Assembly: GCF_002933855.1 (NCBI RefSeq)
Contig: NZ_BFAQ01000027.1
Location: 81,043-145,042 of the forward strand
Direction of reading: 5' to 3'
DNA length: 64,000 nt
Source of the DNA: Vibrio penaeicida
GTDB taxonomy: Bacteria; Pseudomonadota; Gammaproteobacteria; Enterobacterales; Vibrionaceae
Position numbers and translations under genes: made by a program. A model generated the notes under the pieces. It saw only the letters and a program-made list of their open reading frames with translations. It searched no databases and was not told the origin of the DNA. Position 1 is the stretch's first letter, and each line of letters begins with the position of its first letter. Below, piece after piece: positions 44,753 to 52,988 of this stretch.

Positions 44753-45502
44753 TTAACCAAAGTCGCCGTTAACGTAGCCTTGTGTTCGGTCATCTTTTGG
44801 CTGGCTGAAGATGACTGGAGTATCATCATGTTCAACCAATTCGCCCATCAAAAAGAACGCAGTTCGATCTGAAATGCGGCGAGCTTGCTGCATGGAGTGC
44901 GTGACGATAACGATGGTGTAATCTTTCTTTAGCGATTCCATCAACTCTTCAATTTTGTGCGTAGCAATCGGGTCGAGCGCGGAGGTCGGTTCGTCCATTA
45001 AGATCACATCCGGCTCCATCGCAATGGTGCGTGCAATGCATAAACGTTGCTGCTGTCCACCGGATAAACCAAATGCATGAGATTTCAAACGATCTTTCAC
45101 CTCATCCCACAATGCCGCGCCGCGAAGTGATTTCTCGACGACAGAGTCGATGTGTTTTTTGTCTTTCACGCCTTGAGCTCGCAATCCGTAAGCCACGTTT
45201 TCGTAAATGCTCATTGGGAATGGGTTCGGTTTTTGGAACACCATGCCGACTTTGATGCGCAAGTCAGACACATCGATATTGCCATAGATGTTCTCGCCAT
45301 CCATATCTAGTGTACCCGTTATCTTCACCCCTTCGATCAGATCGTTCATGCGGTTTAAACAACGTAAAAGTGTGGATTTACCACAGCCCGACGGACCAAT
45401 CAATGCCGTCACCTGACGAGATGGAATAGGCAGATTGATGCTCTTAAGGGCTTGGTTGCTGCCGTAAAAAAGATCTAGATTTTCAATATCAAACTTGTTC
45501 AT
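44753..45502 (-). CDS. pstB: Phosphate ABC importer ATP-binding protein PstB
   Basis: 249 residues with Walker A GPSGCGKSTLLRCLNRMND, signature LSGGQQQRLCIARTIA and Walker B VILMDEPTSALDP, all in PstB-type form. It energises high-affinity phosphate uptake through PstCA. It is the last gene of a four-gene operon. Confidence 0.95.
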   Translation of the reverse strand: MNKFDIENLDLFYGSNQALKSINLPIPSRQVTALIGPSGCGKSTLLRCLNRMNDLIEGVKITGTLDMDGENIYGNIDVSDLRIKVGMVFQKPNPFPMSIYENVAYGLRAQGVKDKKHIDSVVEKSLRGAALWDEVKDRLKSHAFGLSGGQQQRLCIARTIAMEPDVILMDEPTSALDPIATHKIEELMESLKKDYTIVIVTHSMQQARRISDRTAFFLMGELVEHDDTPVIFSQPKDDRTQGYVNGDFG

Positions 45503-45567
45503 TGCTTACTCTCTTAATTCTTTAAATCTGTGTCATTTTGCTTAAGCAAAAGGTTCTGTACTTTTCC

Positions 45568-45615
45568 GTCGCGGTACCAGTACGTTGAGGTATCAGTACG
45601 TCGCGGTATTGAAAC
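45568..45615. repeat. Three imperfect 16-bp tandem units at the pstA 3' end
   Basis: GTCGCGGTACCAGTAC, GTTGAGGTATCAGTAC and GTCGCGGTATTGAAAC follow each other and reach into the last codons of pstA. It looks like a small local duplication. Confidence 0.6.
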
Positions 45616-46468
45616 GTCTTGCGATAAATTTGGTGATCATGTTGATCAACAAGACAACGACGATAAGAACAGTGGCTGTACCGTAGGCTTGGTTCCACTC
45701 TTCAACAGTGAACAGCTCGGTTGTCAGCTTATAAAGGTGAACGGTTAGCGTTCGACCAGAATCCAACAAAGAATCTGGAATGCGCGCAACCATGCCCGCT
45801 GTTAGGAAAACAGGAGCGGATTCACCAATGACACGACCAATACTAAGAATGACCGAGGTTAAAATACCTGGCATTGCGCTTGGCAATATTAAGCGCCAGA
45901 TAGTGTAGATTTTGGAAGCACCAAGGCCATAGGAGCCTTCGCGGAACGTTTGTGGAACCGCCATTAGGGCTTCTTCTGTTGTACGGATGATGACAGGGAG
46001 AATGAGGATACTCAGTGTTAACGCACCCGATAGAATCGAGAACCCGAGACCCAATATGGCAACAAAGAACGTCATACCAAACAGACCAAATATGATGGAA
46101 GGTATCCCCGCCAGCGATTCAGTACAGAAACGGATGATCTTCACGAGCTTGCTACCCACTTTGGCATATTCCGTCAGGTAGATGGCTGTCATGATGCCAA
46201 GTGGTGCCGCCACCGCGATGGATGCGATTACCATGTAGATTGTCGACACAATCATAGGGAAGATACCTTGCTCATCTCCAGTGCGTGTGTAGTCGTCGGT
46301 GACGAATGCCCAGTCGACATGTTTCAATCCGTTGGACAAGATGTACCAGATTATCCAAAACAGAAAGCCAACCGTCAGCGCAGCGGAAATCCAAACAAAC
46401 GCGTTTAGCATGCCATCTTTAAAGTTACGTGCTTTTTTCAGCTTACTTACTTGAGTGTTATTGCTCAT
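45593..46468 (-). CDS. pstA: Phosphate ABC importer permease PstA
   Basis: 291 residues with six membrane segments and GIPSIIFGLFGM plus YGLGASKIYTIWRLILPSA, the PstA signature loop. The last residues are encoded in a short tandem repeat. It follows pstC by two bases. Confidence 0.93.
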   Translation of the reverse strand: MSNNTQVSKLKKARNFKDGMLNAFVWISAALTVGFLFWIIWYILSNGLKHVDWAFVTDDYTRTGDEQGIFPMIVSTIYMVIASIAVAAPLGIMTAIYLTEYAKVGSKLVKIIRFCTESLAGIPSIIFGLFGMTFFVAILGLGFSILSGALTLSILILPVIIRTTEEALMAVPQTFREGSYGLGASKIYTIWRLILPSAMPGILTSVILSIGRVIGESAPVFLTAGMVARIPDSLLDSGRTLTVHLYKLTTELFTVEEWNQAYGTATVLIVVVLLINMITKFIARRFNTATY

Positions 46469-46470
46469 GA

Positions 46471-47400
46471 TTACTTCGCCTTCTCACGGTTTAGGTACAG
46501 AAGAACGGCATTCAAACTCATGATGAATACCAGCAATACCACGCCTGTCGCGTAGAGTGCGCTAGCGTGAACGCCACTTGCATAAGACATTTCGATGGCA
46601 ATGTTCGCGGTTAGGGTACGTGCGGAATCCAAAATGCCTTCTGGCATCGCTGGGGCATTCCCCATAACCATAATAATGGCCATGGTTTCACCCAGAGCTC
46701 GGGCAATACCCAGAATCACGCCAGTCATGATGCCTGAACGCGCAGCAGGAACGAGCAGCTTAAAAATGGTATAGATTTTTGATGCACCCAGAGCCAAAGA
46801 GCCTTCTTTGTAGGTTCTCGGAACGGCGCGAATAGAGGTTTCGGATACGGTGATAACCGTGGGTAGAATCATCACACCCAATACGATAATCCCAGCTAAA
46901 ATCGTGTTACCTGCCGGAACATTAAAGATCTGCTGTATCAGTGGAACAATGATAACCAAACCGAAGAATCCGTATACCACGGAAGGAATTCCCGCTAACA
47001 GTTCAACCGCAGGACGGATGATATCCGCAAGGCGCTTTGGCGCAATTTCAGCAATAAAGATAGCGGTTAATACACCGATAGGTACGCCCACAATAACCGC
47101 GCCAAAGGTAGAAACTACCGACGCGACAATCATGGTTGCGACACCGTAAAGTGCTGGCGGCAACCAGTCCTGCCCAAAAACGATGCCGGATGCACCTGCT
47201 TCTTGGAAGGCTGGAATACTTTCTGCAACGATGAAATAGGCAATAGTTGCCAAAGAAACGATGCCGATAACGGCACTGCTCAGAAATAAAGAATGGAAAA
47301 TACGCTCTTTCCAATCTACGCGCTTTTTCTCACGCAGTGGACGGTTTTTTTCTGCGTTTTCGCCACTCATAGACTTTTCACTATTGATCGCGATGGTCAT
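46471..47400 (-). CDS. pstC: Phosphate ABC importer permease PstC
   Basis: 309 residues with six segments, GIPSVVYGFFGLV and ALGASKIYTIFKLLVPAARSG. It forms the channel with PstA. It is separated from pstS by 78 bases that hold an attenuator hairpin. Confidence 0.93.
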   Translation of the reverse strand: MTIAINSEKSMSGENAEKNRPLREKKRVDWKERIFHSLFLSSAVIGIVSLATIAYFIVAESIPAFQEAGASGIVFGQDWLPPALYGVATMIVASVVSTFGAVIVGVPIGVLTAIFIAEIAPKRLADIIRPAVELLAGIPSVVYGFFGLVIIVPLIQQIFNVPAGNTILAGIIVLGVMILPTVITVSETSIRAVPRTYKEGSLALGASKIYTIFKLLVPAARSGIMTGVILGIARALGETMAIIMVMGNAPAMPEGILDSARTLTANIAIEMSYASGVHASALYATGVVLLVFIMSLNAVLLYLNREKAK

Positions 47401-47437
47401 AACAAATACTCATATCGAAAGGTTCGAAATGGAAAAC

Positions 47438-47459
47438 GCTCAGCCCTCGCGGACTGAGC
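47438..47459 (-). terminator. Attenuator hairpin between pstS and pstC
   Basis: GCTCAG / CTGAGC stem with a GC-rich loop, followed by GTTTTCC on the minus strand. Such elements raise pstS over pstCAB expression. Confidence 0.6.
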
Positions 47460-47478
47460 AAATATTTTAAAAAGGAGC

Positions 47479-48300
47479 TTAGTTAACTGTGATGTAGCCT
47501 TTTTTCGCTACAAGAGATTGCGCTTCAGCAGCCACCATCCAGTCTAGGAACTTCTGAGTTTCTGCTGATGGTTTGCCTTGTTTGAATAATACAAGGAATG
47601 GGCGAGCCACTTTGTATGAACCGTTTTTCACGTTATCTACAGTGGCTGGTGTACCGTCGATTTCAAGAGCTTGAACCGATGAATCAACCGTACCTAAAGA
47701 GATGTAACCAATAGCAAATGGGTTGCTTGCTACCATGGTTTTAAGTGCACCATTACCATTCGCAACTTGCGCACGTTGAGAAATTGCCGACACTTTTTTA
47801 CCAGAGATTTTCTTTTTCAGCTTCATGATGTCTTCAAATGCACCACGAGTACCTGATGCTGTATCACGAGTAATAGCAACGATAGGCTTGTCTGCACCGC
47901 CAACTTGTTTCCAGTTAGTCACTTCACCTTTGTATATAGCAGTAACTTGTTCAGCCGTTAGCCCCTTTAGACCATTCTTAGGGTTAACAACAACCGCGAT
48001 ACCGTCACGAGCAACAACCAGTTCTTTTAGCGCTGGCTCTTTTTCAGAACTTTTTAGGTTGCGAGATGACATACCTAGATCCGCACTTCCGTTTTTCGCT
48101 GCTTTCACACCAGCAGAAGAACCAGGACCTTGAACTTCAATGAAGACGTTTCCGTTCGCTTTCATGTAAGTCTCAGAGAACACTTCCATCAGTGGCGTAA
48201 CGCTGCTAGAACCGACAGCAGAGATAGTTTCTTTAGCTAGAACTGGGTTTACCGTTAGTGTGCCTAGTAGAGCCAATGCACCGATTACTGTTTTTTTCAT
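47479..48300 (-). CDS. pstS: Phosphate-binding protein PstS
   Basis: 273 residues with a signal peptide (VIGALALLGTLTVNPVLA). TISAVGSSSVTPLMEVF, a phosphate loop TRDTASGTRGAFEDIM and SNPFAIGYISLG match the short PstS branch. The ATG at 48300 has AAAGGAA seven bases upstream, which favours it over the ATG 21 bases earlier. It is the first gene of pstSCAB, with a possible Pho box upstream. Confidence 0.93.
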   Translation of the reverse strand: MKKTVIGALALLGTLTVNPVLAKETISAVGSSSVTPLMEVFSETYMKANGNVFIEVQGPGSSAGVKAAKNGSADLGMSSRNLKSSEKEPALKELVVARDGIAVVVNPKNGLKGLTAEQVTAIYKGEVTNWKQVGGADKPIVAITRDTASGTRGAFEDIMKLKKKISGKKVSAISQRAQVANGNGALKTMVASNPFAIGYISLGTVDSSVQALEIDGTPATVDNVKNGSYKVARPFLVLFKQGKPSAETQKFLDWMVAAEAQSLVAKKGYITVN

Positions 48301-48391
48301 CACAATTTCCTTTAGTGGCATTCATCGCCGTTGTGTTTCACTTGACGCTGCTAACTTTAGGAGGGATTTGTGACAGTTGTGTTTCACTAGT

Positions 48392-48409
48392 TTGAACCCT
48401 GTATGACAA
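48392..48409 (-). promoter_or_regulatory. Candidate PhoB box of the pst operon
   Basis: On the minus strand, TTGTCAT-ACAG-GGTTCAA has the 7-4-7 layout of a Pho box (CTGTCAT repeats); the first half is good, the second poor. A further CTGTCAC lies about 22 bases downstream. A PhoB site is expected here. Confidence 0.4.
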
Positions 48410-48619
48410 GGTGTAATTTTTGAGAATTCTTGCATTTCTCCTGTTTCACATTCTAAATTTATCTTCAACTTACTGCGTCAACCTGGCTATTGCTGCCCGA
48501 AACAAGGTGAGCTTTTACATGTCTATATAGAGCTATGGATTTTGTATAGACGTACTAGAGAACATTTTTAAATGTTTTCTGGTCTTCGGTTTTTCGTTAA
48601 ATATGAATGCATATATTAT

Positions 48620-48663
48620 TTAACCCATACTTATTTAGACAAAACTAAATAAGTATGGGTTAA
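48620..48663. repeat. Perfect 19-bp inverted repeat in AT-rich gap
   Basis: TTAACCCATACTTATTTAG and its exact reverse complement are separated by six bases. It lies between pstS and a LysR gene transcribed away from each other, where no terminator is needed. It may be an operator, a mobile-element relic or an RNA hairpin. The rest of this 549-base gap (48301-48849) is AT-rich and without genes. Confidence 0.8.
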
Positions 48664-48849
48664 TTGATAAAATTGAGCTAATTAACAACAATTTTAGAAT
48701 TAGAATCACATTTCCATTGAAATAATAAAGTTATAATTAAATCTTATCGAGCAATTTAACATTATTAATACCCTTACAAAAACCAATCCTATATTTAGTT
48801 TTAAAGCATCTCATCAATAAATAACCATGCTATTCGTTAAGTTGGTAAA

Positions 48850-49782
48850 ATGGATAAATTTCTAAAAATAAAAGCTTTTGTTACTGTAGTAAATGCCAAT
48901 AGCTTCTCTCTTGCCGCAGAGCAGCTTTCTGTTTCCATATCAACCGTCAGTAAACGTGTACAATATCTTGAGAAAGAAGTGGGATATCAATTATTAAATC
49001 GAAAGGGAAATAAAATATCGTTAACCAATAAAGGAATCGACTTCTATCAAAAGGCCCGAGACTTACTGCATGGCTATAATGAGCTAATGATGCCCAATAT
49101 AGAAAGCACGATGAAAGGTACTGTTAGGCTTGGGCTGCCGCGACGTTTTGGTGAAGACGTTGTTTTTCCTATCTTATTAAAGTTCATCAATCAATACCCC
49201 GACATCCATCTAGATATTTGTATGAATGATACAAGAGAGTCTATTTCACGTATGGGGTATGACTTAGTTTTAAGAATTGGGAAAGTGACCGAACAAGATG
49301 TCGTCTCTGTAAAGCTTGGGCAAATACCTCGAGTACTTGTTGCCCCTTCTAACTTAGTCCCTAAACAAGAAAGGGATAACATTCATTATATTAGCCAGTT
49401 ACCTATCGTTTTAAATGTAGCGACAACCTTTTCATTGTATAAGAATTTTTTATCTAACTACGTTTCAACAGATAACGTAATTATGAAAGTAAACTCCGAT
49501 AGATGTGCAATTAATGCCATAATGTCAATAAATGCTATCTCTATACTTCCGTACTTTAATATTAAAGAGAACGTTATAAATGGTGATATGGTTATATTGT
49601 TAAAAGAAAAATCATTACCACCACAAGATATCAGCTTAATATTTCCCAACAGGCAACTATTAACAACACCTACCCGAACTTTAATTGATTTCCTCAAAAA
49701 AAATTTGGCCGAAATAATCCCAAGCCAATCTTGTATTATTGAAAACCCTATAATCAAGCCAGAATTAAGCAATGAACTTTAA
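48850..49782 (+). CDS. LysR-family transcriptional regulator (AT-rich gene)
   Basis: 310 residues with HTH NSFSLAAEQLSVSISTVSKRV. Its codons are clearly more AT-rich than those of neighbours, suggesting recent acquisition. It converges with the aerolysin-like gene and no target is obvious. The short upstream sequence lacks a strong ribosome binding site. Confidence 0.88.
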   Translation: MDKFLKIKAFVTVVNANSFSLAAEQLSVSISTVSKRVQYLEKEVGYQLLNRKGNKISLTNKGIDFYQKARDLLHGYNELMMPNIESTMKGTVRLGLPRRFGEDVVFPILLKFINQYPDIHLDICMNDTRESISRMGYDLVLRIGKVTEQDVVSVKLGQIPRVLVAPSNLVPKQERDNIHYISQLPIVLNVATTFSLYKNFLSNYVSTDNVIMKVNSDRCAINAIMSINAISILPYFNIKENVINGDMVILLKEKSLPPQDISLIFPNRQLLTTPTRTLIDFLKKNLAEIIPSQSCIIENPIIKPELSNEL

Positions 49783-49805
49783 TTTAGGATTTTATAATAT
49801 AAAAA

Positions 49806-49825
49806 TAGAGGGGAATTCCCCTCTA
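49806..49825. terminator. Terminator between LysR and aerolysin-like genes
   Basis: A perfect 20-base palindrome (TAGAGGGGAATTCCCCTCTA), with a T-run on the minus strand, so it mainly serves the toxin gene. Confidence 0.85.
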
Positions 49826-49926
49826 CTTCATATTGATAATTTTCCTAACACCCTAACTCCACCCTTCTATCATTAAATGACCTCAACAATAGTTATTAGT
49901 GAATAAGGCTCGGATGAGCTTATTCT

Positions 49927-51282
49927 CTATTGCGTCAATGGGCTCGCTAGAGAAACAGAGATGTTAGCATCCGCATAGTCATCTGATAGCCTTTCAACGG
50001 ATTCCACAACTAAGCCCATATTGGAGCCGGCTGAGAGCAATCTTGCTGTGCGACCATTAGATGGTTGGCTACAATTTGCTAGCGTCGAAATCTCTTGTTG
50101 CGTTAATGGAATCGCTGCTCCTGCTGTGATGTTGTATTGACTGCCATCGACAGTCGTGAACTTACCAGACATCGCCGCACCGTATTTACGTTTGGCCACA
50201 TTACCTAACACCCAGCTAAGGTTAGACTGACCAAATTCATCCTTCATCCAGTGCCAATCCCAGTTGCTACGCCCAGAAATATAAGAATATTTATATTCAT
50301 CGGCAATTTTTTGAGGACCATTAAGACCAATGGTGCTTCCAAAGGTTTGCGTCATGGTAGGTCGATTGGTTGGATGATCAGATCGCGCATTCCCACCCCA
50401 GCGCAGGAACCCTTCGAAATCTAGGTTGTAGCTTAGATAAGCAAATGAATTGTAGGGAATGTCAGCCTTTTGCTTAAACAAAGTGAGCGTTATATAGCGC
50501 TTATTCATGGCAGGAACTTGCGCTCGGTACTGTGCTTTTCGGTCAACCGAGGTGGATTTGCCATCCGTTTCACTCCAACCTTGGCTCGCATTGAATTCGG
50601 CTTTGATTTCAGACGAAGCGCCACCAATAAGTGGTACACCAACTTCGTATTTGTTTGTCACGCTGAGCGATTGACCAAACGAGAAGTTATCGGTTTTTGT
50701 CCAACTTGTCGTTTCGTTGTACCCAATATCGACAGGTGCTGTGTCTTCTGTCGTTCCGCAGTTGTACACCATTGCATCAACAGTTGCTAAAGCTTCACGG
50801 TCGTACACTTCTGGTTCACCCAACACCAATGTCGCTGGGTTTGTCACCAATTTGACGTCTTTCACTTTCATCTTTAAGCGCTTGTGTGCCCAATAGCCAT
50901 CGGCATGCGGATCATTACTGTTGTATCGCGCATTGATGCTGTATGTCTTTTCATCAATACGCCTCACTTCCATATCTTCACCGATATAGCGTGATTTAGT
51001 ACCACCAGCCCAACCAAAGCCTAAATAATGTCCAAGGTACGACAGAGGTTTATAGAAATCTGGATCGTTAAATACGTTGTATTGTAGGGCTTCAACATTT
51101 CCACCATCGGCATACGCTTTGTTTGGGTAGCTAGGTAATGCTGGCAGCTGGCTATTATTTACTGTAGGGGTTGCACTGCCTGAAGCACCGTCTGGGGATG
51201 AACTCGCCACTGCGATGGAAGGCGCAATTACAAGTGCAATACTTGCTGCTAAGGTACATAAAGCAAAAGGTTTTCTTTCCAT
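49927..51282 (-). CDS. Aerolysin-family pore-forming toxin lacking domain 1
   Basis: 451 residues with a signal peptide (LAASIALVIAPSIAVASS). The body follows Aeromonas aerolysin from its domain 2 on: FYKPLSYLGHYLGFGWAGG and RYIGEDMEV, then TTSWTKTDNFSFGQSLSV, FNASQGWSETDGKST and GFLRWGGNARSDHPTNRP. The N-terminal lobe of aerolysin (about 80 residues, domain 1) is absent, as in Clostridium septicum alpha toxin. The C-terminal part keeps an Arg-containing segment (NGRTARLL) where aerolysin is cut for activation. The ATG at 51282 has AAAGGAG seven bases upstream. It should be a secreted protoxin forming heptameric pores in host membranes (family knowledge). Confidence 0.9.
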   Translation of the reverse strand: MERKPFALCTLAASIALVIAPSIAVASSSPDGASGSATPTVNNSQLPALPSYPNKAYADGGNVEALQYNVFNDPDFYKPLSYLGHYLGFGWAGGTKSRYIGEDMEVRRIDEKTYSINARYNSNDPHADGYWAHKRLKMKVKDVKLVTNPATLVLGEPEVYDREALATVDAMVYNCGTTEDTAPVDIGYNETTSWTKTDNFSFGQSLSVTNKYEVGVPLIGGASSEIKAEFNASQGWSETDGKSTSVDRKAQYRAQVPAMNKRYITLTLFKQKADIPYNSFAYLSYNLDFEGFLRWGGNARSDHPTNRPTMTQTFGSTIGLNGPQKIADEYKYSYISGRSNWDWHWMKDEFGQSNLSWVLGNVAKRKYGAAMSGKFTTVDGSQYNITAGAAIPLTQQEISTLANCSQPSNGRTARLLSAGSNMGLVVESVERLSDDYADANISVSLASPLTQ

Positions 51283-51417
51283 TATTATCTCCTTTGTGTT
51301 TGCAAAATCATTCTTATGCATTGAGGTTGGAGAGTGAATATCAGTGGAATAAAACCGAGTTTTCCTAAATAGAAATTGCTTTTTGATAGTTTGATCAGTA
51401 TCAGTGCGATTTATGAC

Positions 51418-52317
51418 CTAGAGATCATGCGTACTTTCCTGACCGTAATTTAAATACTCAATACACAGGTCGTGAAAGGCTTGCGCTTGCGGAGATATAG
51501 TGCGATCAGACAATCTAAAAATCCCTATCTCACGTTGTAATGGTGGATCGATTAGGGGTATCCAAGTCAGGCGTGTTTCATTGGTAGGAAACGCTAGTTT
51601 TGGAAGTGTTGTCACACCTATCCCTAACTCAAGGACAGAGAACAAAGAAGTAATGTTTTCTACAGAGTAGAGTGCTCGCTCACTTAGCACTCTGGCTGGA
51701 GTCGATTCCAGCAATGTACATGTGCCATTTCGGATAAAAGGCTGCTGTAAGAGGGTTTCCCATTCAATGCCTTCTTGTTTGCTCGCGATTGGGTTGTCTT
51801 TCAAGCACACCACACCAATCGGGTCTGAAATCAGCGAAACAAAATCAATGGATTCTTCTTCCAAGTGTGAGCAGTTACCCAAAGCGAGATCGACTTCTCC
51901 CGACATCAACCGAGACTCTACACCGGCAGCATTGTCGTCGACTAAGCTCACTTCCACACTAGGGAACTGTTCACAAAATGCTGCCAGCACACTTGGAATC
52001 AGTTTGGCGGCGACTGAAGGAACGCTGGCGATACGTACCCGACCTTGCTGACCAGCCGCTGCCGCACGCAAATCGTTATCCAGCGCATGGTACACATTTA
52101 GAAACTGGGAAATTTTAGGGACACAAATTTCACCAAATGGCGTCAACGCAGACTTATTGCCACTTTCAAACAGTGGTTGCCCTAATGTGCGCTCTAACTC
52201 CTTAATAGAAGTGGAAAGCGCCGCCTGAGATCGATTCGCTCGATGCGACGCCGCTCTAAACCCCCCTTCTTCTACGACCAAAGAAAAATGCATCAGTTGT
52301 TGTAGCTTTATATTCAT
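51418..52317 (-). CDS. LysR-family transcriptional regulator
   Basis: 299 residues from the ATG at 52317 (the longer frame needs a TTG start). HTH GGFRAASHRANRSQAALSTS. It lies between the toxin gene (same strand, 135 bases downstream) and the divergent RidA operon. The dyad at 52360 makes the RidA-BCCT operon its first candidate target; the toxin is a second. Confidence 0.9.
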   Translation of the reverse strand: MNIKLQQLMHFSLVVEEGGFRAASHRANRSQAALSTSIKELERTLGQPLFESGNKSALTPFGEICVPKISQFLNVYHALDNDLRAAAAGQQGRVRIASVPSVAAKLIPSVLAAFCEQFPSVEVSLVDDNAAGVESRLMSGEVDLALGNCSHLEEESIDFVSLISDPIGVVCLKDNPIASKQEGIEWETLLQQPFIRNGTCTLLESTPARVLSERALYSVENITSLFSVLELGIGVTTLPKLAFPTNETRLTWIPLIDPPLQREIGIFRLSDRTISPQAQAFHDLCIEYLNYGQESTHDL

Positions 52318-52359
52318 AACTTTTCTCTCAGCCCTTTTTGGGATTGATGCCAAACACGA

Positions 52360-52378
52360 TGATAAATTTTACTTATCA
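52360..52378. promoter_or_regulatory. LysR-type dyad in the divergent promoter region
   Basis: TGATAA-N7-TTATCA is a perfect inverted repeat with the T-N11-A core of LysR sites, 43 bases before the LysR start and about 90 before the RidA start. Confidence 0.55.
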
Positions 52379-52469
52379 AATGTAAAAAATTTACCGTTAG
52401 ATTTATCACCTGTCAAAAGGCAATATTTAACCATCAAGAAACAATTTTGTTACATATTGGAACTGAGAC

Positions 52470-52868
52470 GTGAATACACAACCTAAAAAACACCCGATCA
52501 AAACTGAACTTTTTGCTTCCAAAGCACCACTAGAATGGGCAGTCGTTGGAAACGGCACGCTTTACACTGCTCAAATTCCCATTGATGAAACGGGTGCGGT
52601 TGTTGAAGGTGGTATCGAAGCCCAAACCCGACAAACTTTCGCAAACTTAAGCCATACCCTTGAGTGCGCTGGCGAATCTATGGATTCAGTCTTTCAAGTT
52701 TTAATTTACGTGACCGACCGCGAATATCTTCAAACAGTTAACCGTGTTTATGCCGAGTACTTTAACGCCCCCTTCCCTAACCGTGCAGCCATGGTTGTAG
52801 CAGGCTTGGCTAGAGAGGAAATGTTGGTCGAGTTCGTGGTGTACGCTTCTGCGACGCAGGCTCAGTAG
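52470..52868 (+). CDS. RidA/YjgF-family protein
   Basis: 132 residues starting with GTG. PFPNRAAMVVAGLA and EMLVEFVVYA match the RidA C-terminal region, including the Arg that binds the substrate carboxylate. RidA proteins hydrolyse reactive enamines or imines. It is the first gene of a catabolic operon, consistent with handling amino-acid-derived imines. Confidence 0.87.
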   Translation: MNTQPKKHPIKTELFASKAPLEWAVVGNGTLYTAQIPIDETGAVVEGGIEAQTRQTFANLSHTLECAGESMDSVFQVLIYVTDREYLQTVNRVYAEYFNAPFPNRAAMVVAGLAREEMLVEFVVYASATQAQ

Positions 52869-52988
52869 CTTGTTTTAGGCAGCAACCAATAACGTAAGCC
52901 TCAATAAACACGACATATATTCGAACACGCTGCAAAACGTCTATAACAATAAGAGATGAGCAGCCAAAGAACAGATAAGGACACAACA

